Shown: positions 1 to 9,466, numbered from the stretch's first letter. The stretch is 36,186 nt of DNA from Chthoniobacterales bacterium (GCA_013815325.1 JACDGM010000046.1:1-36186), one strand, 5' to 3'. The notes: generated by a model from the letters alone, not told the origin. Translations and numbers: made by a program.

Positions 1-1505
<1,505 letters not shown>

Positions 1506-1524
1506 CGCGGGTCTTTGACCCGCG
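1506..1524. repeat. Hairpin repeat after gcvP
   Basis: CGCGGGTC at 1506-1513 and GACCCGCG at 1517-1524 form a perfect 8-bp stem with a TTT loop, starting directly after the gcvP stop. No T-tract follows, so it is not a classical intrinsic terminator. Similar hairpins follow other stop codons here (2844, 17306), suggesting a small repeat family. Confidence 0.6.
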
Positions 1525-1588
1525 ATGTTGCCCGCGGGCCAGGCAAACCTCCGGCGAAGCTAGCTAGCAACCGCATGATTCGATCGAA

Positions 1589-2152
1589 ATGATCACGGCG
1601 CCCCTGCCCGCGACTTCTCCCGACCTCCCGCTTCGCCGGCTCGCGCGGATCACCTTCACCACCTTTCTCCTGACCTTCATCGCCGCGCGCGTGCTCGTCA
1701 TCCTCATCATGACGCGGCGGATGCCGGATCTATTTCTCCATCTGGGCGGGACCCACGTTCACCATCTCAACTACGGCATCTTCCTCCTCGCAGCGGTCGG
1801 AGGCCTGCTCGTCTTCACCGGGCGGCCGGGCGACCGGATGCGCCAGCTCTGCGCGCTCCTTTATGGCTTCGGTATGGCCCTTACCTTCGACGAATTCGGA
1901 ATGTGGCTGCACCTCGGCGGCGGCTATTGGCAGCGCGCCAGCTTCGACGCCGTCATTGTTCTGCTCAGCCTCTTCGGCGTCATCGCCTTTGCGCCGACGC
2001 TGGCCCGAATGCGCACGCATCACTGGGCCACCGCGGCCATCACCGCGCTCGCGGTTGCCCTCTTTTATCTGATGCTTTTTGAATCAATCAAATACGTCGG
2101 GAAGAGAGTCGGCCCGAGATTGATCGACATCGAGGAAGCCGGGCCGCGCTAG
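1589..2152 (+). CDS. Integral membrane protein of unknown function
   Basis: 187 residues with four to five hydrophobic segments (about 22-43, 58-77, 85-105, 118-138 and 147-166), so an inner-membrane protein is likely. Polar motifs sit at segment boundaries: HVHHLNYG (about 56-63) and DEFGMWLHLGGGYWQR (about 92-107), rich in His, Asp and Glu, which could bind a metal or form an active site; this is inference. The C-terminus is charged. It begins 83 bases after gcvP and has no evident operon partner, since rplT downstream has its own leader. I do not recognise the family and assign no function. Confidence 0.7.
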   Translation: MITAPLPATSPDLPLRRLARITFTTFLLTFIAARVLVILIMTRRMPDLFLHLGGTHVHHLNYGIFLLAAVGGLLVFTGRPGDRMRQLCALLYGFGMALTFDEFGMWLHLGGGYWQRASFDAVIVLLSLFGVIAFAPTLARMRTHHWATAAITALAVALFYLMLFESIKYVGKRVGPRLIDIEEAGPR

Positions 2153-2357
2153 CGTGTCATGCACTACCTATTCGCGGAAAAATGAGGCAGGCTGAACACT
2201 AGAAGCCGTGGGGACTTACGGGGATAAAGCCCATCTGGCGTCCGCCAGAAAAACGGTTGTGATTTCCCCGCGTCCACCTATTTTCCCAACCCGACGTTTC
2301 CCGATGAAGCGCCCTGAGATCTGTCCACCTGGCCAAGCGCGCGAGCGACCGGCCTAA

Positions 2358-2433
2358 CGAGCGAGTGAGGTCGGAGAGATCCTAACGAAATAACAACTCG
2401 CTCGCAGGAGATCCTCCGGATGGTTTCGGAGGA
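2358..2433 (+). promoter_or_regulatory. Structured rplT leader that occludes the ribosome binding site
   Basis: The 289-base gap 2153-2441 has no convincing ORF. Near its 3' end CGAGCGAGT (2358-2366) pairs perfectly with ACTCGCTCG (2396-2404). A second stem, TCCTCCG (2412-2418) with CGGAGGA (2427-2433), buries the Shine-Dalgarno GGAGGA (2428-2433) eight bases before the rplT ATG. L20 is a known autogenous repressor in several bacteria, so translational control is plausible, but that is inference. Two CCTAACGA copies (2353, 2381) lie in the leader. A separate small hairpin occurs at about 2233-2248. Confidence 0.5.
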
Positions 2434-2441
2434 ACAACAAC

Positions 2442-2834
2442 ATGCCACGAGCCACCAACGCGCCCGCCAGCCGGGAGCGCCGCAAACGCGTCATCGATTC
2501 CGCCAAAGGATATCGCGGCCGCCGATCGAAACTCTTCCGTTACGCGAAGGACGCGACGATGAAGGGAAAATATTGGGCCTATCGCGATCGCAAAACGCGC
2601 AAGCGCAATTTCCGCATGCTCTGGGTGCAACGGCTCAACGCCGCGGTGCGCGCCCTGGGCCTGACCTACAGCCGTTTCGCCGAGGGGTTGAAAGCCTCCG
2701 GCATCGGCCTCGATCGCAAGATTCTTTCCGATCTCGCCATCACCGACGAGGTAGCTTTCAAGGGGATCGTCGAGCAGGTGAAAGCCGCGCTCGAGAAAAA
2801 GCAGAGCGAGTCGAAAAGCGAAAAGCTGTCCTAA
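2442..2834 (+). CDS. rplT: 50S ribosomal protein L20
   Basis: Binds 23S rRNA early in large-subunit assembly. 130 residues, slightly longer than the usual 115-120 because of a Lys/Ser/Glu-rich tail. The very basic N-terminal half (RERRKRVIDSAKGYRGRRSK, about 10-29) and the WVQRLNAAVRALGLTYSRF segment (about 61-79) are diagnostic. The start is set by GGAGGA at 2428-2433, eight bases upstream. rplT usually follows infC and rpmI; neither is upstream here, so the classical operon is split. The stop codon TAA (2832-2834) lies inside a CCTAACGA copy. pheS follows after a 64-base spacer filled by a repeat. Confidence 0.97.
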   Translation: MPRATNAPASRERRKRVIDSAKGYRGRRSKLFRYAKDATMKGKYWAYRDRKTRKRNFRMLWVQRLNAAVRALGLTYSRFAEGLKASGIGLDRKILSDLAITDEVAFKGIVEQVKAALEKKQSESKSEKLS

Positions 2835-2835
2835 C

Positions 2836-2898
2836 GATGTAACGTGCGCTGTCTCAGCGCACGAGCACGGTGTCCGTTGAGACAGCGGACGCTACAAC
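2836..2898. repeat. Inverted repeat filling the rplT-pheS spacer
   Basis: Two imperfect inverted arms, each itself a hairpin: GTGCGCTG/CAGCGCAC (2844-2862) and GTCCG/CGGAC (2872-2890). The left arm read forward resembles the reverse complement of the right arm, sharing GCTGTCTCA. The element ends at the base before the pheS ATG, leaving no room for a separate Shine-Dalgarno. Confidence 0.7.
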
Positions 2899-3915
2899 AT
2901 GACGCACCCGCTCGAAGAACTGCGCGACGGCGCGCTCGAGGAAATCGCCGCTGCGCCTAACGAACAGGCACTCGAGACGGTGCGCGTCCATTACCTTGGA
3001 CGTAGCGGGAGCATTTCCGCCTGGGGCGAGCGCATGAAAACCCTCTCTAAGGAAGAGCGGCCGGTCGTCGGTAAGTTGCTCAATCAAGCGCGGACCGCCG
3101 TCAGCGCGGCGATCGAAGAAGCGGGCGAAAAGTTGCGTGCGGCGCAAGAGAGCGGCGCGCTCACTGGCCTCGATATTTCCCTACCCGGCACGCCTAACGA
3201 ACTCGGAGCGCTCCATCCGCTTACGCAGATGCTCGACCGCGGCATCGAGCTCTTTCGGCGGATGGGTTTTGCCCTCGCCGAAGGACCGGATATCGAGGAC
3301 GAATGGCATTGCTTCGATGCGCTCAATACCGCGCCCGATCATCCTGCGCGCAATGAAGCCGACACTTTTTATCTGCCCGACGGCCGGCTCCTGCGCACTC
3401 ACACTTCCACCGTCCAGATCCGCGCCATGCAAGCCGCGTCGCCGCCAATTCGCGTGATCGCACCCGGGTCTGCGTTCCGCCGCGACGAAATCGACGCGAC
3501 CCACAGCGCGCGATTTCACCAGATCGAAGGCCTCTATGTCGACGAAGGTGTGAGCGTCGCGGATTTGAAAGGGACGCTCGAATTTTTCCTGCGCGAGCTT
3601 TTCGGGCCGGGCACGGCAGTTCGTTTTCGGCCGCATTATTTTCCATTCACGGAGCCGAGCTTCGAGATCGATGTGAAATCAAAAGCGCTTAAGAGCGGCG
3701 AGAAATGGATCGAAGTCTGCGGCTGCGGGATGGTGCACCCAGCGGTCTTCGAAGAAGTGAGTCGGTCGCGCGGTGACGCCGCTTACGATCCCGAAAAATG
3801 GACTGGCTTCGCCTTCGGCCTCGGCATGGACCGGCTCGCCATGATTCTTTTCGACATCCCCGACATCCGGCTTTTCGCGCAAAACGATCTGCGGTTTTTG
3901 CGGCAGTTCGCGTGA
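2899..3915 (+). CDS. pheS: Phenylalanine-tRNA ligase, alpha subunit
   Basis: Catalytic alpha subunit of the alpha2beta2 class II phenylalanyl-tRNA synthetase. 338 residues, normal for the family. The N-terminal coiled-coil region (about 1-90) is followed by the catalytic core: TSTVQIRAM (about 170-178), motif 2 FRRDEIDATHSARFHQIEGL (about 193-212), the GCGMVHPAVF loop (about 275-284) and motif 3 FGLGMDRLAMILFDIPDIR (about 306-324). The start follows a repeat element and has no visible Shine-Dalgarno. Two CCTAACGA copies (2956, 3193) both encode Pro-Asn-Glu. pheT follows after 163 bases, which is wide for this gene pair because a repeat sits between them. Confidence 0.97.
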   Translation: MTHPLEELRDGALEEIAAAPNEQALETVRVHYLGRSGSISAWGERMKTLSKEERPVVGKLLNQARTAVSAAIEEAGEKLRAAQESGALTGLDISLPGTPNELGALHPLTQMLDRGIELFRRMGFALAEGPDIEDEWHCFDALNTAPDHPARNEADTFYLPDGRLLRTHTSTVQIRAMQAASPPIRVIAPGSAFRRDEIDATHSARFHQIEGLYVDEGVSVADLKGTLEFFLRELFGPGTAVRFRPHYFPFTEPSFEIDVKSKALKSGEKWIEVCGCGMVHPAVFEEVSRSRGDAAYDPEKWTGFAFGLGMDRLAMILFDIPDIRLFAQNDLRFLRQFA

Positions 3916-3938
3916 TGAGCACGAGGCCGCTCCCCATC

Positions 3939-4064
3939 TGTCATCCCGAGTCGGCGAAACGCACCGAGGGACCTCCCAGTCGAAGTCTGGATCATCCAAT
4001 TGTCAGCGGACGTCGAGCAACGCTTGGGAGGTCCCTCTCCGTCCTTCGGCGGATCCGGATGACA
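3939..4064. repeat. Inverted-repeat element between pheS and pheT
   Basis: The ends are inverted: TGTCATCC (3939-3946) matches GGATGACA (4057-4064). Inside, GAGGGACCTCCCAG faces CTTGGGAGGTCCCTC. The roughly 126-base element would fold into a long imperfect hairpin in the pheST transcript. It ends where the pheT Shine-Dalgarno AAGGAGG (4064-4070) begins. I see no ORF in it. Confidence 0.75.
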
Positions 4065-4078
4065 AGGAGGAGGGCGTG

Positions 4079-6436
4079 ATGAAATTTTCCCTCAACTGGC
4101 TCGGCGAATTCGTTGAGTTGCCTAACCACATCGCGCAGCTTGCCGAGTTGCTCACGCTCGCCGGCGTCGAGGTCGAAGGGATCGAAAACCGCGGGGCAAA
4201 TCTCAAAGACGTCGTCGTAGCGCAGATCACCTCTTCAACGCCGCATCCCAACGCCGATCGCCTCAGTGTTTGCGCCGTGGAGGACGGCAGCGGAACGCCT
4301 CGCCAGATTGTCTGCGGAGCGAAGAACTACCGGGTCGGGGACAAGGTTCCGCTCGCTTTGCCAGGGGCGGTGTTGCCTAACGACTTCAGGATCGAAGCGA
4401 GCAAACTGCGTGGCGTCGAATCGCAAGGAATGCTCTGCAGCGCGAAAGAGCTCGGGATTGCGGAGGACGCGGCCGGCTTACTCATCCTCTCTCCCGAGGC
4501 GAAAATTGGGGCGCCGCTCAGGGAGATTTTCCCTAACGACACGATCCTCGACGTCGAGATCACGCCGAACCGCGCCGATCTGCTCAGCCACTACGGGCTC
4601 GCGCGCGAGATTGCCACGCTCACGCGAAAAACGATTCGCCCGCTCGAAATCGCGGAGCCGTCGGCGATCGGGGGGAACGCGGTCCAAATCAGTGCGCCTA
4701 ACGAGTGCCCTTTTTATTCCGCGCGCCGGATCGATGACGTGACCGTCGGGCCGAGCCCGGATTGGCTGCGCAGGAAGCTCGACGCGGTCGGGCTGCGTTC
4801 GGTCAACAATGTTGTCGATGCGACCAATTTCGTGATGCTCGAACTCGGCCAGCCGCTCCACGCTTTCGATGCCGATAAATTGACGGGGGGGATCAACGTG
4901 CGCCTGGCCCAGCCTAACGAGAAGTTTCTGGCCCTGGATGGGCGGACCTACAACCTCAACCCGCAAAATCTTCTCATCGCCGATGCACAGCGTGGGATCG
5001 CGCTCGGCGGTGTGATGGGTGGCGCAGATACCGGCGTCACGAGCGCGACCCGCAATGTTCTTCTCGAGAGCGCTTATTTTTTGCCTTCGAGCATCCGGCG
5101 GACGGCGCGCGAGTTGAGCCTGCCGAGTGATGCTAGTTATCGGTTCGAGCGCGGAGTGGATCCGGAGATGATTTTGCGCGCGTCGGTCCGCGCGACGCAG
5201 TTGCTCGTCGAGTGCGCGGGTGGCGCCGCGACTCCCGAGACGGTCGTGGCTGGCGCGCTGCCCGCGCCGCCGGCTGGCTTTTCGTTGCGCTACGCGCGCT
5301 GCGATCGGCTACTCGGCGCCACCGTTCTGCCCGCGGAAGCAGACCGGATTCTGGGAGGTTTTGGGCTGCAAAAACTCGGCGGAACAGACGACCAATCGAC
5401 TTGGAAAATTCCGAGCTACCGCTCGGACCTCAGGCGCGAAGTCGATCTGATTGAAGAGATCGTGCGGGTGTTTGGGATTAACCAGATCCGCGGCTCCGAT
5501 CGCAGCTGTTTTACGACAACCTCCGCCGCGGATCGCCGTTACGATTCTGAAAAGAACCTTCGGCAGCGACTCGTGGCGCGCGGCTTTTGCGAGGCGCGCA
5601 CCTCCGCGCTGGTCAGTCGCGGTTCGGTAGGCGAAGGTTTCGCGGAGCAGGCGGTGGAGCTGCGCAATCCACTCAGTGAAGATCACGTCGCGCTCCGGCC
5701 GAGCCTTATCCCGGGATTGCTCGGCGCGCTCGAGCGCAACCTCCGGACGGGCGCAAAGAGTGTGCGGTTCTTCGAACTCGGGCGCGCTTTTTTGCCGCCT
5801 TACGGCGCGGAAGCGCGGCACCTTGTGCTTCTAGTTTCGGGGCGGGCCGAGAGCGCGGCAGATTGGCGGGGAGACCGTGCGCGGCAGCTCGATCTCTTCG
5901 ATCTCAAAGGCGCGCTGGAGGCGCTGGGGCTGGGCCCGCTGCGCTGGGAGCGCTCGGAGAATCCGAACTTCGCGCTTGCCGCCGGGATTTATTCCGACAG
6001 CACTCTGCTCGGTCTGGCGGGGCAACTTTCTTCGGCACATGCGAGCAAGGCCGGAGCCACCGCGCCGGTGTTCCTCGCGGAACTGAACTTGCCTAACGAG
6101 CTGGAGAGCGCGCTGCAGCCGCGCTCTTTCCAGGAGCTGCAACGCTTCCCCGTGGTCACGCGCGACATCGCGCTGCTCGCGCCGGAGACGCTCACCCACG
6201 CGGAGATCCTCACCGCCCTAACGAGTGCGTCTGAGCCGCTCCTCACGGCAGTGGAGTTGTTCGATTTGTTCAGCGGAAAAGCAGCGGGAAATCTGGGCGG
6301 CGCCCGCAAATCACTCGCCTATACGTTGACATACCAGGACAAAAATCGCACACTCACGCACGACGAAGTGAACGCGGCCCACGACCGGATTCGCGAGCGA
6401 ATGCGAAGGGAGTTAGGAGTGGAGTTGCGGGAATGA
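4079..6436 (+). CDS. pheT: Phenylalanine-tRNA ligase, beta subunit
   Basis: Beta subunit of phenylalanyl-tRNA synthetase, responsible for tRNA binding and editing of Tyr-tRNAPhe. 785 residues, full length. Domains in order: N-terminal MKFSLNWLGEFVEL; an OB-fold tRNA-binding domain (about 40-150, with PHPNADRLSVC); the B3/B4 editing domain (about 210-370); B5 (about 400-475); the catalytic-like core; and a C-terminal ferredoxin-fold anticodon-binding domain (about 690-785, with FQELQRFPVVTRDIALL). I prefer the ATG at 4079 over the GTG one codon earlier because AAGGAGG at 4064-4070 is eight bases upstream. It holds six exact CCTAACGA copies and one variant, the densest gene in the window. Confidence 0.97.
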   Translation: MKFSLNWLGEFVELPNHIAQLAELLTLAGVEVEGIENRGANLKDVVVAQITSSTPHPNADRLSVCAVEDGSGTPRQIVCGAKNYRVGDKVPLALPGAVLPNDFRIEASKLRGVESQGMLCSAKELGIAEDAAGLLILSPEAKIGAPLREIFPNDTILDVEITPNRADLLSHYGLAREIATLTRKTIRPLEIAEPSAIGGNAVQISAPNECPFYSARRIDDVTVGPSPDWLRRKLDAVGLRSVNNVVDATNFVMLELGQPLHAFDADKLTGGINVRLAQPNEKFLALDGRTYNLNPQNLLIADAQRGIALGGVMGGADTGVTSATRNVLLESAYFLPSSIRRTARELSLPSDASYRFERGVDPEMILRASVRATQLLVECAGGAATPETVVAGALPAPPAGFSLRYARCDRLLGATVLPAEADRILGGFGLQKLGGTDDQSTWKIPSYRSDLRREVDLIEEIVRVFGINQIRGSDRSCFTTTSAADRRYDSEKNLRQRLVARGFCEARTSALVSRGSVGEGFAEQAVELRNPLSEDHVALRPSLIPGLLGALERNLRTGAKSVRFFELGRAFLPPYGAEARHLVLLVSGRAESAADWRGDRARQLDLFDLKGALEALGLGPLRWERSENPNFALAAGIYSDSTLLGLAGQLSSAHASKAGATAPVFLAELNLPNELESALQPRSFQELQRFPVVTRDIALLAPETLTHAEILTALTSASEPLLTAVELFDLFSGKAAGNLGGARKSLAYTLTYQDKNRTLTHDEVNAAHDRIRERMRRELGVELRE

Positions 6437-6462
6437 CTGTTCTTTGAAATAGCGGGAGGAGC

Positions 6463-6518
6463 CGATTGAGAGTTGAAGGTTCAAAGACCTATTGGTGTCT
6501 ACTTTCAGCTCTCAATCG
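6463..6518. repeat. Inverted repeat after pheT
   Basis: CGATTGAGAG (6463-6472) is the perfect complement of CTCTCAATCG (6509-6518). The same decamer appears inside gcvP at 10-19. It lies between the pheT stop and the candidate 6S RNA and has no T-tract. Confidence 0.65.
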
Positions 6519-6560
6519 ACGACTTCCGAGACCCGGATTTTTCCGGGAGGAAGAAAATTT

Positions 6561-6736
6561 ACCCTGCGGTGTTCGAGATTACAGGTGTGATTCCCGGACC
6601 GATGTTTGTTAGCACAGGGGGCCAGGTCGTGAGGGGAAGATGGCATGCCTTAGTTGGAAGTCAGACGCCCCCGCGACGGTCACCCGCCCGTTACCATAAG
6701 GGAACGGGACATCCACCTAAACGGCACCAGCGGGGT
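6561..6736 (+). ncRNA. ssrS: Probable 6S RNA (RNA polymerase-binding regulatory RNA)
   Basis: A noncoding stretch of about 176 bases that folds like 6S RNA. The closing stem pairs ACCCTGCGGTG (6561-6571) with CACCAGCGGGGT (6725-6736), 11 bp with one bulged A. Inside it AGGTG (6583-6587) pairs CACCT (6714-6718), and TCCCG (6592-6596) pairs CGGGA (6705-6709). Then comes a large asymmetric bubble, with GACCG (6597-6601) pairing CGGTC (6677-6681). The distal stem is GGGGGC (6617-6622) with GCCCCC (6667-6672). The 3' side of the bubble can instead form a CCCGTT/AACGGG hairpin, as in known 6S RNAs. A TTCG after the closing stem and the overall length also match the family. A strong terminator follows. 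Fold found by hand; ends approximate. Confidence 0.6.
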
Positions 6737-6748
6737 AATAATTCAAAC

Positions 6749-6785
6749 GCCCGAACTGCGAAAGCAGTTCGGGCTTCTTCGTTTT
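6749..6785 (+). terminator. Rho-independent terminator
   Basis: GCCCGAACTGC (6749-6759) and GCAGTTCGGGC (6764-6774) form a perfect 11-bp stem with a GAAA tetraloop, followed by the T-rich TTCTTCGTTTT (6775-6785). It ends the candidate 6S RNA and any pheST read-through. On the other strand it would lie just past the end of the nucleotidyltransferase gene. Confidence 0.9.
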
Positions 6786-6791
6786 AACGAA

Positions 6792-7319
6792 TCAACTCTG
6801 ATCCGGGCGCATTGATTGCTTCTCGGCCGCGATTTTTTCCTGCCGCGCAGCTTCCAATCGCGCCACCATTTCGAAATCTTTCGCCCGCCCCGCAGCGCGT
6901 TTGAGCACGATCAACTTGTCGAGTCCGACGCAGAAAAATTGAACACCGAACGCGCTCTTCATTTCAGCGTAGGGCAAGAGCTGCTCGAAGCTGCCGCCAC
7001 CGCTGACCTCTCCCAGTAAATCCACATTCCCCAGCGTGGTCGCGAAGGTGAAATTCAGGCCGTTCCGCAAGACGCGCTCGTCTAATCGGAAGGGCAACCC
7101 GGGAGGCGCGCCGCGCAGATAAGCCTGGAACGGAGTCAGCGCGGAGACGATGCGTTGCAGGTTCTCCGGCGTGCGGGCATAGACGACGTCCACGTCTTCC
7201 GTGGTGAGAATGATTCCGTGCGCGATCGCCGCGATTGCTCCGACCGCGATGAAATCAATGCGCGCCTCCGTCAGCGTGCGCAGAACCATGGGAAAATCCG
7301 TTTCGTCCTTCGACGTCAT
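6792..7319 (-). CDS. Nucleotidyltransferase-fold protein (toxin-like)
   Basis: 175 residues with a minimal nucleotidyltransferase core: the helix-loop segment AVGAIAAIAHG (about 26-36) followed by the metal-binding acidic pair in TEDVDVVYAR (about 40-49), then a beta-rich region NVDLLGEV. The usual Gly-Gly/Ser before the acidic pair reads Gly-Ala here. A C-terminal KRAAGRAKDFEMVARLEA segment is typical of stand-alone MNT/AbiEii-like proteins that transfer nucleotides to RNA or protein. It starts six bases after the stop of its upstream partner on the same strand, as in two-gene toxin-antitoxin-like cassettes. Function is inferred from fold and context. Confidence 0.7.
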   Translation of the reverse strand: MTSKDETDFPMVLRTLTEARIDFIAVGAIAAIAHGIILTTEDVDVVYARTPENLQRIVSALTPFQAYLRGAPPGLPFRLDERVLRNGLNFTFATTLGNVDLLGEVSGGGSFEQLLPYAEMKSAFGVQFFCVGLDKLIVLKRAAGRAKDFEMVARLEAARQEKIAAEKQSMRPDQS

Positions 7320-7325
7320 TGATCG

Positions 7326-7766
7326 TTAGGCTGGTGCTTCCGCGCAGGCACGGCGCAGCTCGTACGCGCTTTTCATCAACCGATGGAATCTCTCGAATCG
7401 CTCAGTCACAGAAAGCTCCAACGCTTGCCGGATCAACCCTCGATCCACATCCTCCAGATACGCTTCGATCACCGGGTCAGGGACCAAAAGCGGCACAGCC
7501 CTGGCCTCGGCAAACCACGCCGGATCAACGCCCATGTCGATTTTACTCTTTCGGGCCGGCCAGGGCGGCGGCTCTTCTCGCGCTGAAGAATCTTCTGCGG
7601 GCTGCTCGCTTTTCATTTTCTCTTCCAGCCAGTGCAATCTTTCCTCCGGCGTTCGTTGCAGTTGCTCGCGGAGGGCGGGGCGATCGATTTTCGCCATGTA
7701 GAACTCAATCACCGGGTCGGGGAAAAGGAGCGGGCGTTTCGCGGGATCGGGATCGGGCGCGCTCAT
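7326..7766 (-). CDS. Duplicated-module partner of the nucleotidyltransferase (antitoxin-like)
   Basis: 146 residues made of two copies of a module of about 40 residues. Copy 1 (about 13-52) has PDPVIEFY, IDRPALREQL, TPEERLHWLEEKM; copy 2 (about 93-134) has PDPVIEAY, VDRGLIRQAL, SVTERFERFHRLM. An acidic Pro-rich linker separates them. Single-copy proteins of the (V/I)DR.L.R..L...ERL type often precede nucleotidyltransferase genes, so an antitoxin or adaptor role is plausible but inferred. The gene overlaps nothing upstream and is divergent from carA. Its stop codon TAA (minus strand, 7328-7326) lies within a CCTAACGA copy that fills the junction with the nucleotidyltransferase gene. Confidence 0.65.
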   Translation of the reverse strand: MSAPDPDPAKRPLLFPDPVIEFYMAKIDRPALREQLQRTPEERLHWLEEKMKSEQPAEDSSAREEPPPWPARKSKIDMGVDPAWFAEARAVPLLVPDPVIEAYLEDVDRGLIRQALELSVTERFERFHRLMKSAYELRRACAEAPA

Positions 7767-7849
7767 CGTTAGTCACCTTAGGACAGCGCACATTTTAGGA
7801 AATGGATTATTCGACATTTCACGCAGCCGCCCCCAGATTCGGCGCCAGC

Positions 7850-8998
7850 ATGCGCGCACTTCTTGCCTTGGAAGATGGCCGGATTTTCGAGGGCGAATCG
7901 TTTGGCGCGGTCGGCAACTGCGTCGGCGAAATTTGCTTCAACACTTCCATGACCGGCTATCAGGAAGTGCTGACCGATCCCTCCTATCGTGGGCAGATCG
8001 TGGCGATGACTTATCCCCTCATCGGTAATTACGGCACAAACGAGGCCGACGCTGAAAGCCGCTCGCCGCATGTGCGCGGCTTTGTGATTGAAGAATTGAG
8101 CGAGGTCGCGAGTAGCTGGCGGGCCGAGAGTTCGCTCGATGAATATTTGCGGCGCTGGAACATCCCGGGCGCGCAGGGGATCGACACGCGTGCCCTGACG
8201 CGGCATCTGCGCACCCGCGGCGCGATGAAAGCCTGCCTAACGACAGAGGCAATTTCCATCGAGGAGGCGATCCGGCGCGCGCGCGAAGGCGAGGGTGTGG
8301 CCGGGATGGACTACGTGCGCGAAGTGACGGCGCCGGCTGCCTACCAATGGGACCCGGGCGACACATCGAGCGCGGCGTGGGCGACTGCGAGTGTGGGGCG
8401 GGGCCAGCTCCCGCCGATTCGACATCGCATCGTCGCCTACGATTACGGCATCAAGGAAAACATCCTGCGCCGGCTGCGGCAGAATGGATTTGGCGTGACC
8501 GTCGTCCCCGCGACCGCGACCGCGGCGGAGGTGCTCGCGTTAAAACCGGAGGCCGTTTTTCTTTCCAATGGACCGGGGGATCCATCCGTCCTCGATTACG
8601 CGCATGAGGCCATGCGCGGCCTGATGGGGCGCACTCCGATTTTCGGAATTTGCCTCGGCCACCAAGTGCTCGGCTTCGCCTTTGGCGGCCGCACTTTCAA
8701 GTTAAAGTTCGGACATCGCGGCGGCAATCAGCCAGTCAAAGATCTCACGACGGGAAAAGTCGCGATCACTTCGCAGAACCACGGATTTGCGGTCGATCCC
8801 GAGACTTTGCCTAACGAGATCGAAGTGACGCACGTGAACCTGAATGACGGTACGGTGGAAGGAATGCGCCACCGCGAGCTGCCGATCTTCAGTGTGCAAT
8901 ACCATCCCGAAGCAGCGCCCGGGCCGCACGATGCCGGCTATTTCTTTGCTGATTTCGCGCGGCTGATTGAAAAGCACAGCGCCAAGACGAACGATTGA
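7850..8998 (+). CDS. carA: Carbamoyl-phosphate synthase small subunit
   Basis: Glutamine amidotransferase subunit that supplies ammonia to CarB for carbamoyl phosphate (pyrimidines and arginine). I start at [19 protein letters not shown], the usual family N-terminus (382 residues); the frame allows an ATG at 7802 that adds 16 atypical residues. The N-terminal CPSase domain (about 1-150, with [20 protein letters not shown]) is followed by a class I amidotransferase domain. The nucleophile is the Cys of [13 protein letters not shown] (about residue 270) and the catalytic His is in [13 protein letters not shown]. carB is not adjacent. It is divergent from the nucleotidyltransferase cassette and holds two CCTAACGA copies (8236, 8810). 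Confidence 0.95.
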   Translation: MRALLALEDGRIFEGESFGAVGNCVGEICFNTSMTGYQEVLTDPSYRGQIVAMTYPLIGNYGTNEADAESRSPHVRGFVIEELSEVASSWRAESSLDEYLRRWNIPGAQGIDTRALTRHLRTRGAMKACLTTEAISIEEAIRRAREGEGVAGMDYVREVTAPAAYQWDPGDTSSAAWATASVGRGQLPPIRHRIVAYDYGIKENILRRLRQNGFGVTVVPATATAAEVLALKPEAVFLSNGPGDPSVLDYAHEAMRGLMGRTPIFGICLGHQVLGFAFGGRTFKLKFGHRGGNQPVKDLTTGKVAITSQNHGFAVDPETLPNEIEVTHVNLNDGTVEGMRHRELPIFSVQYHPEAAPGPHDAGYFFADFARLIEKHSAKTND

Positions 8999-9028
8999 CG
9001 ATTGGCCGTTTAAGCGGAAGTTGCGCGC

Positions 9029-9436
9029 ATGTATTTAAGCAATCCAAAATTACCGAAATTGATGCAAGTCGCAGTGGCGGTCGCCTTCACGGCGGCGCTC
9101 GCGACTTCGCCGCTGGCCTTCGCGGCTGAGCAGGGCAAAGAAAAACTTGACGCCTCCGCGACTAAGGAAGTGACCGGCGAGATCGTCGACATGATGTGTT
9201 ACGTCGATCACAACGCGATGGGCGACAAGCATGCCAGTTGCGGCGAAAAATGCATCAAAGGCGGCGGCCCGGTTGGCATCGTGAGTGATGGCAAAGCGTA
9301 TCTCGTGGTCGGGGCGCACAAGCCGATGAACGACGAACTCGCGCCGCTCGCGGGCAAGACCGTGACGTTGAAAGGTAAGATGGCGAACAACGGCGGCGTG
9401 ACGCTGCTGGAGAACGCCGAGATCGTAAAGAAGTAA
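9029..9436 (+). CDS. Small exported protein with conserved cysteines, unknown function
   Basis: 135 residues with a clear signal peptide: Lys-containing start, hydrophobic core VAVAVAFTAALATSPLAFA, and cleavage expected after about residue 32. The mature part has VTGEIVDMMCYVDHNAMGDK, then SCGEKCIKGGGPVGIV, giving three Cys (C-x15-C-x3-C) near Asp and His, followed by a beta-rich GKTVTLKGKM region like an OB or lipocalin strand pattern. Periplasmic metal binding or redox is possible; I do not assign a function. It sits 30 bases after carA. A TCGTTAGG copy starts two bases after the stop codon (9438). Confidence 0.7.
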   Translation: MYLSNPKLPKLMQVAVAVAFTAALATSPLAFAAEQGKEKLDASATKEVTGEIVDMMCYVDHNAMGDKHASCGEKCIKGGGPVGIVSDGKAYLVVGAHKPMNDELAPLAGKTVTLKGKMANNGGVTLLENAEIVKK

Positions 9437-9466
9437 TTCGTTAGGCGAAGCGAAAGACGCGCCGGC

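Noticed and set aside
2153..2441. tmRNA or rpmI hidden before rplT
   Set aside because: No tmRNA ends or tag ORF and no L35-like peptide found in any frame.
6561..6736. Cobalamin riboswitch, because of a GCCCCCGCGAC stretch near a GTCAG
   Set aside because: The conserved riboswitch core is not in the right order and the next gene on the strand is not related; the long closing stem fits 6S RNA better.
6473..6787. 104-residue plus-strand ORF in the pheT-nucleotidyltransferase gap
   Set aside because: It crosses the candidate 6S RNA and the terminator, has no family features and poor composition.
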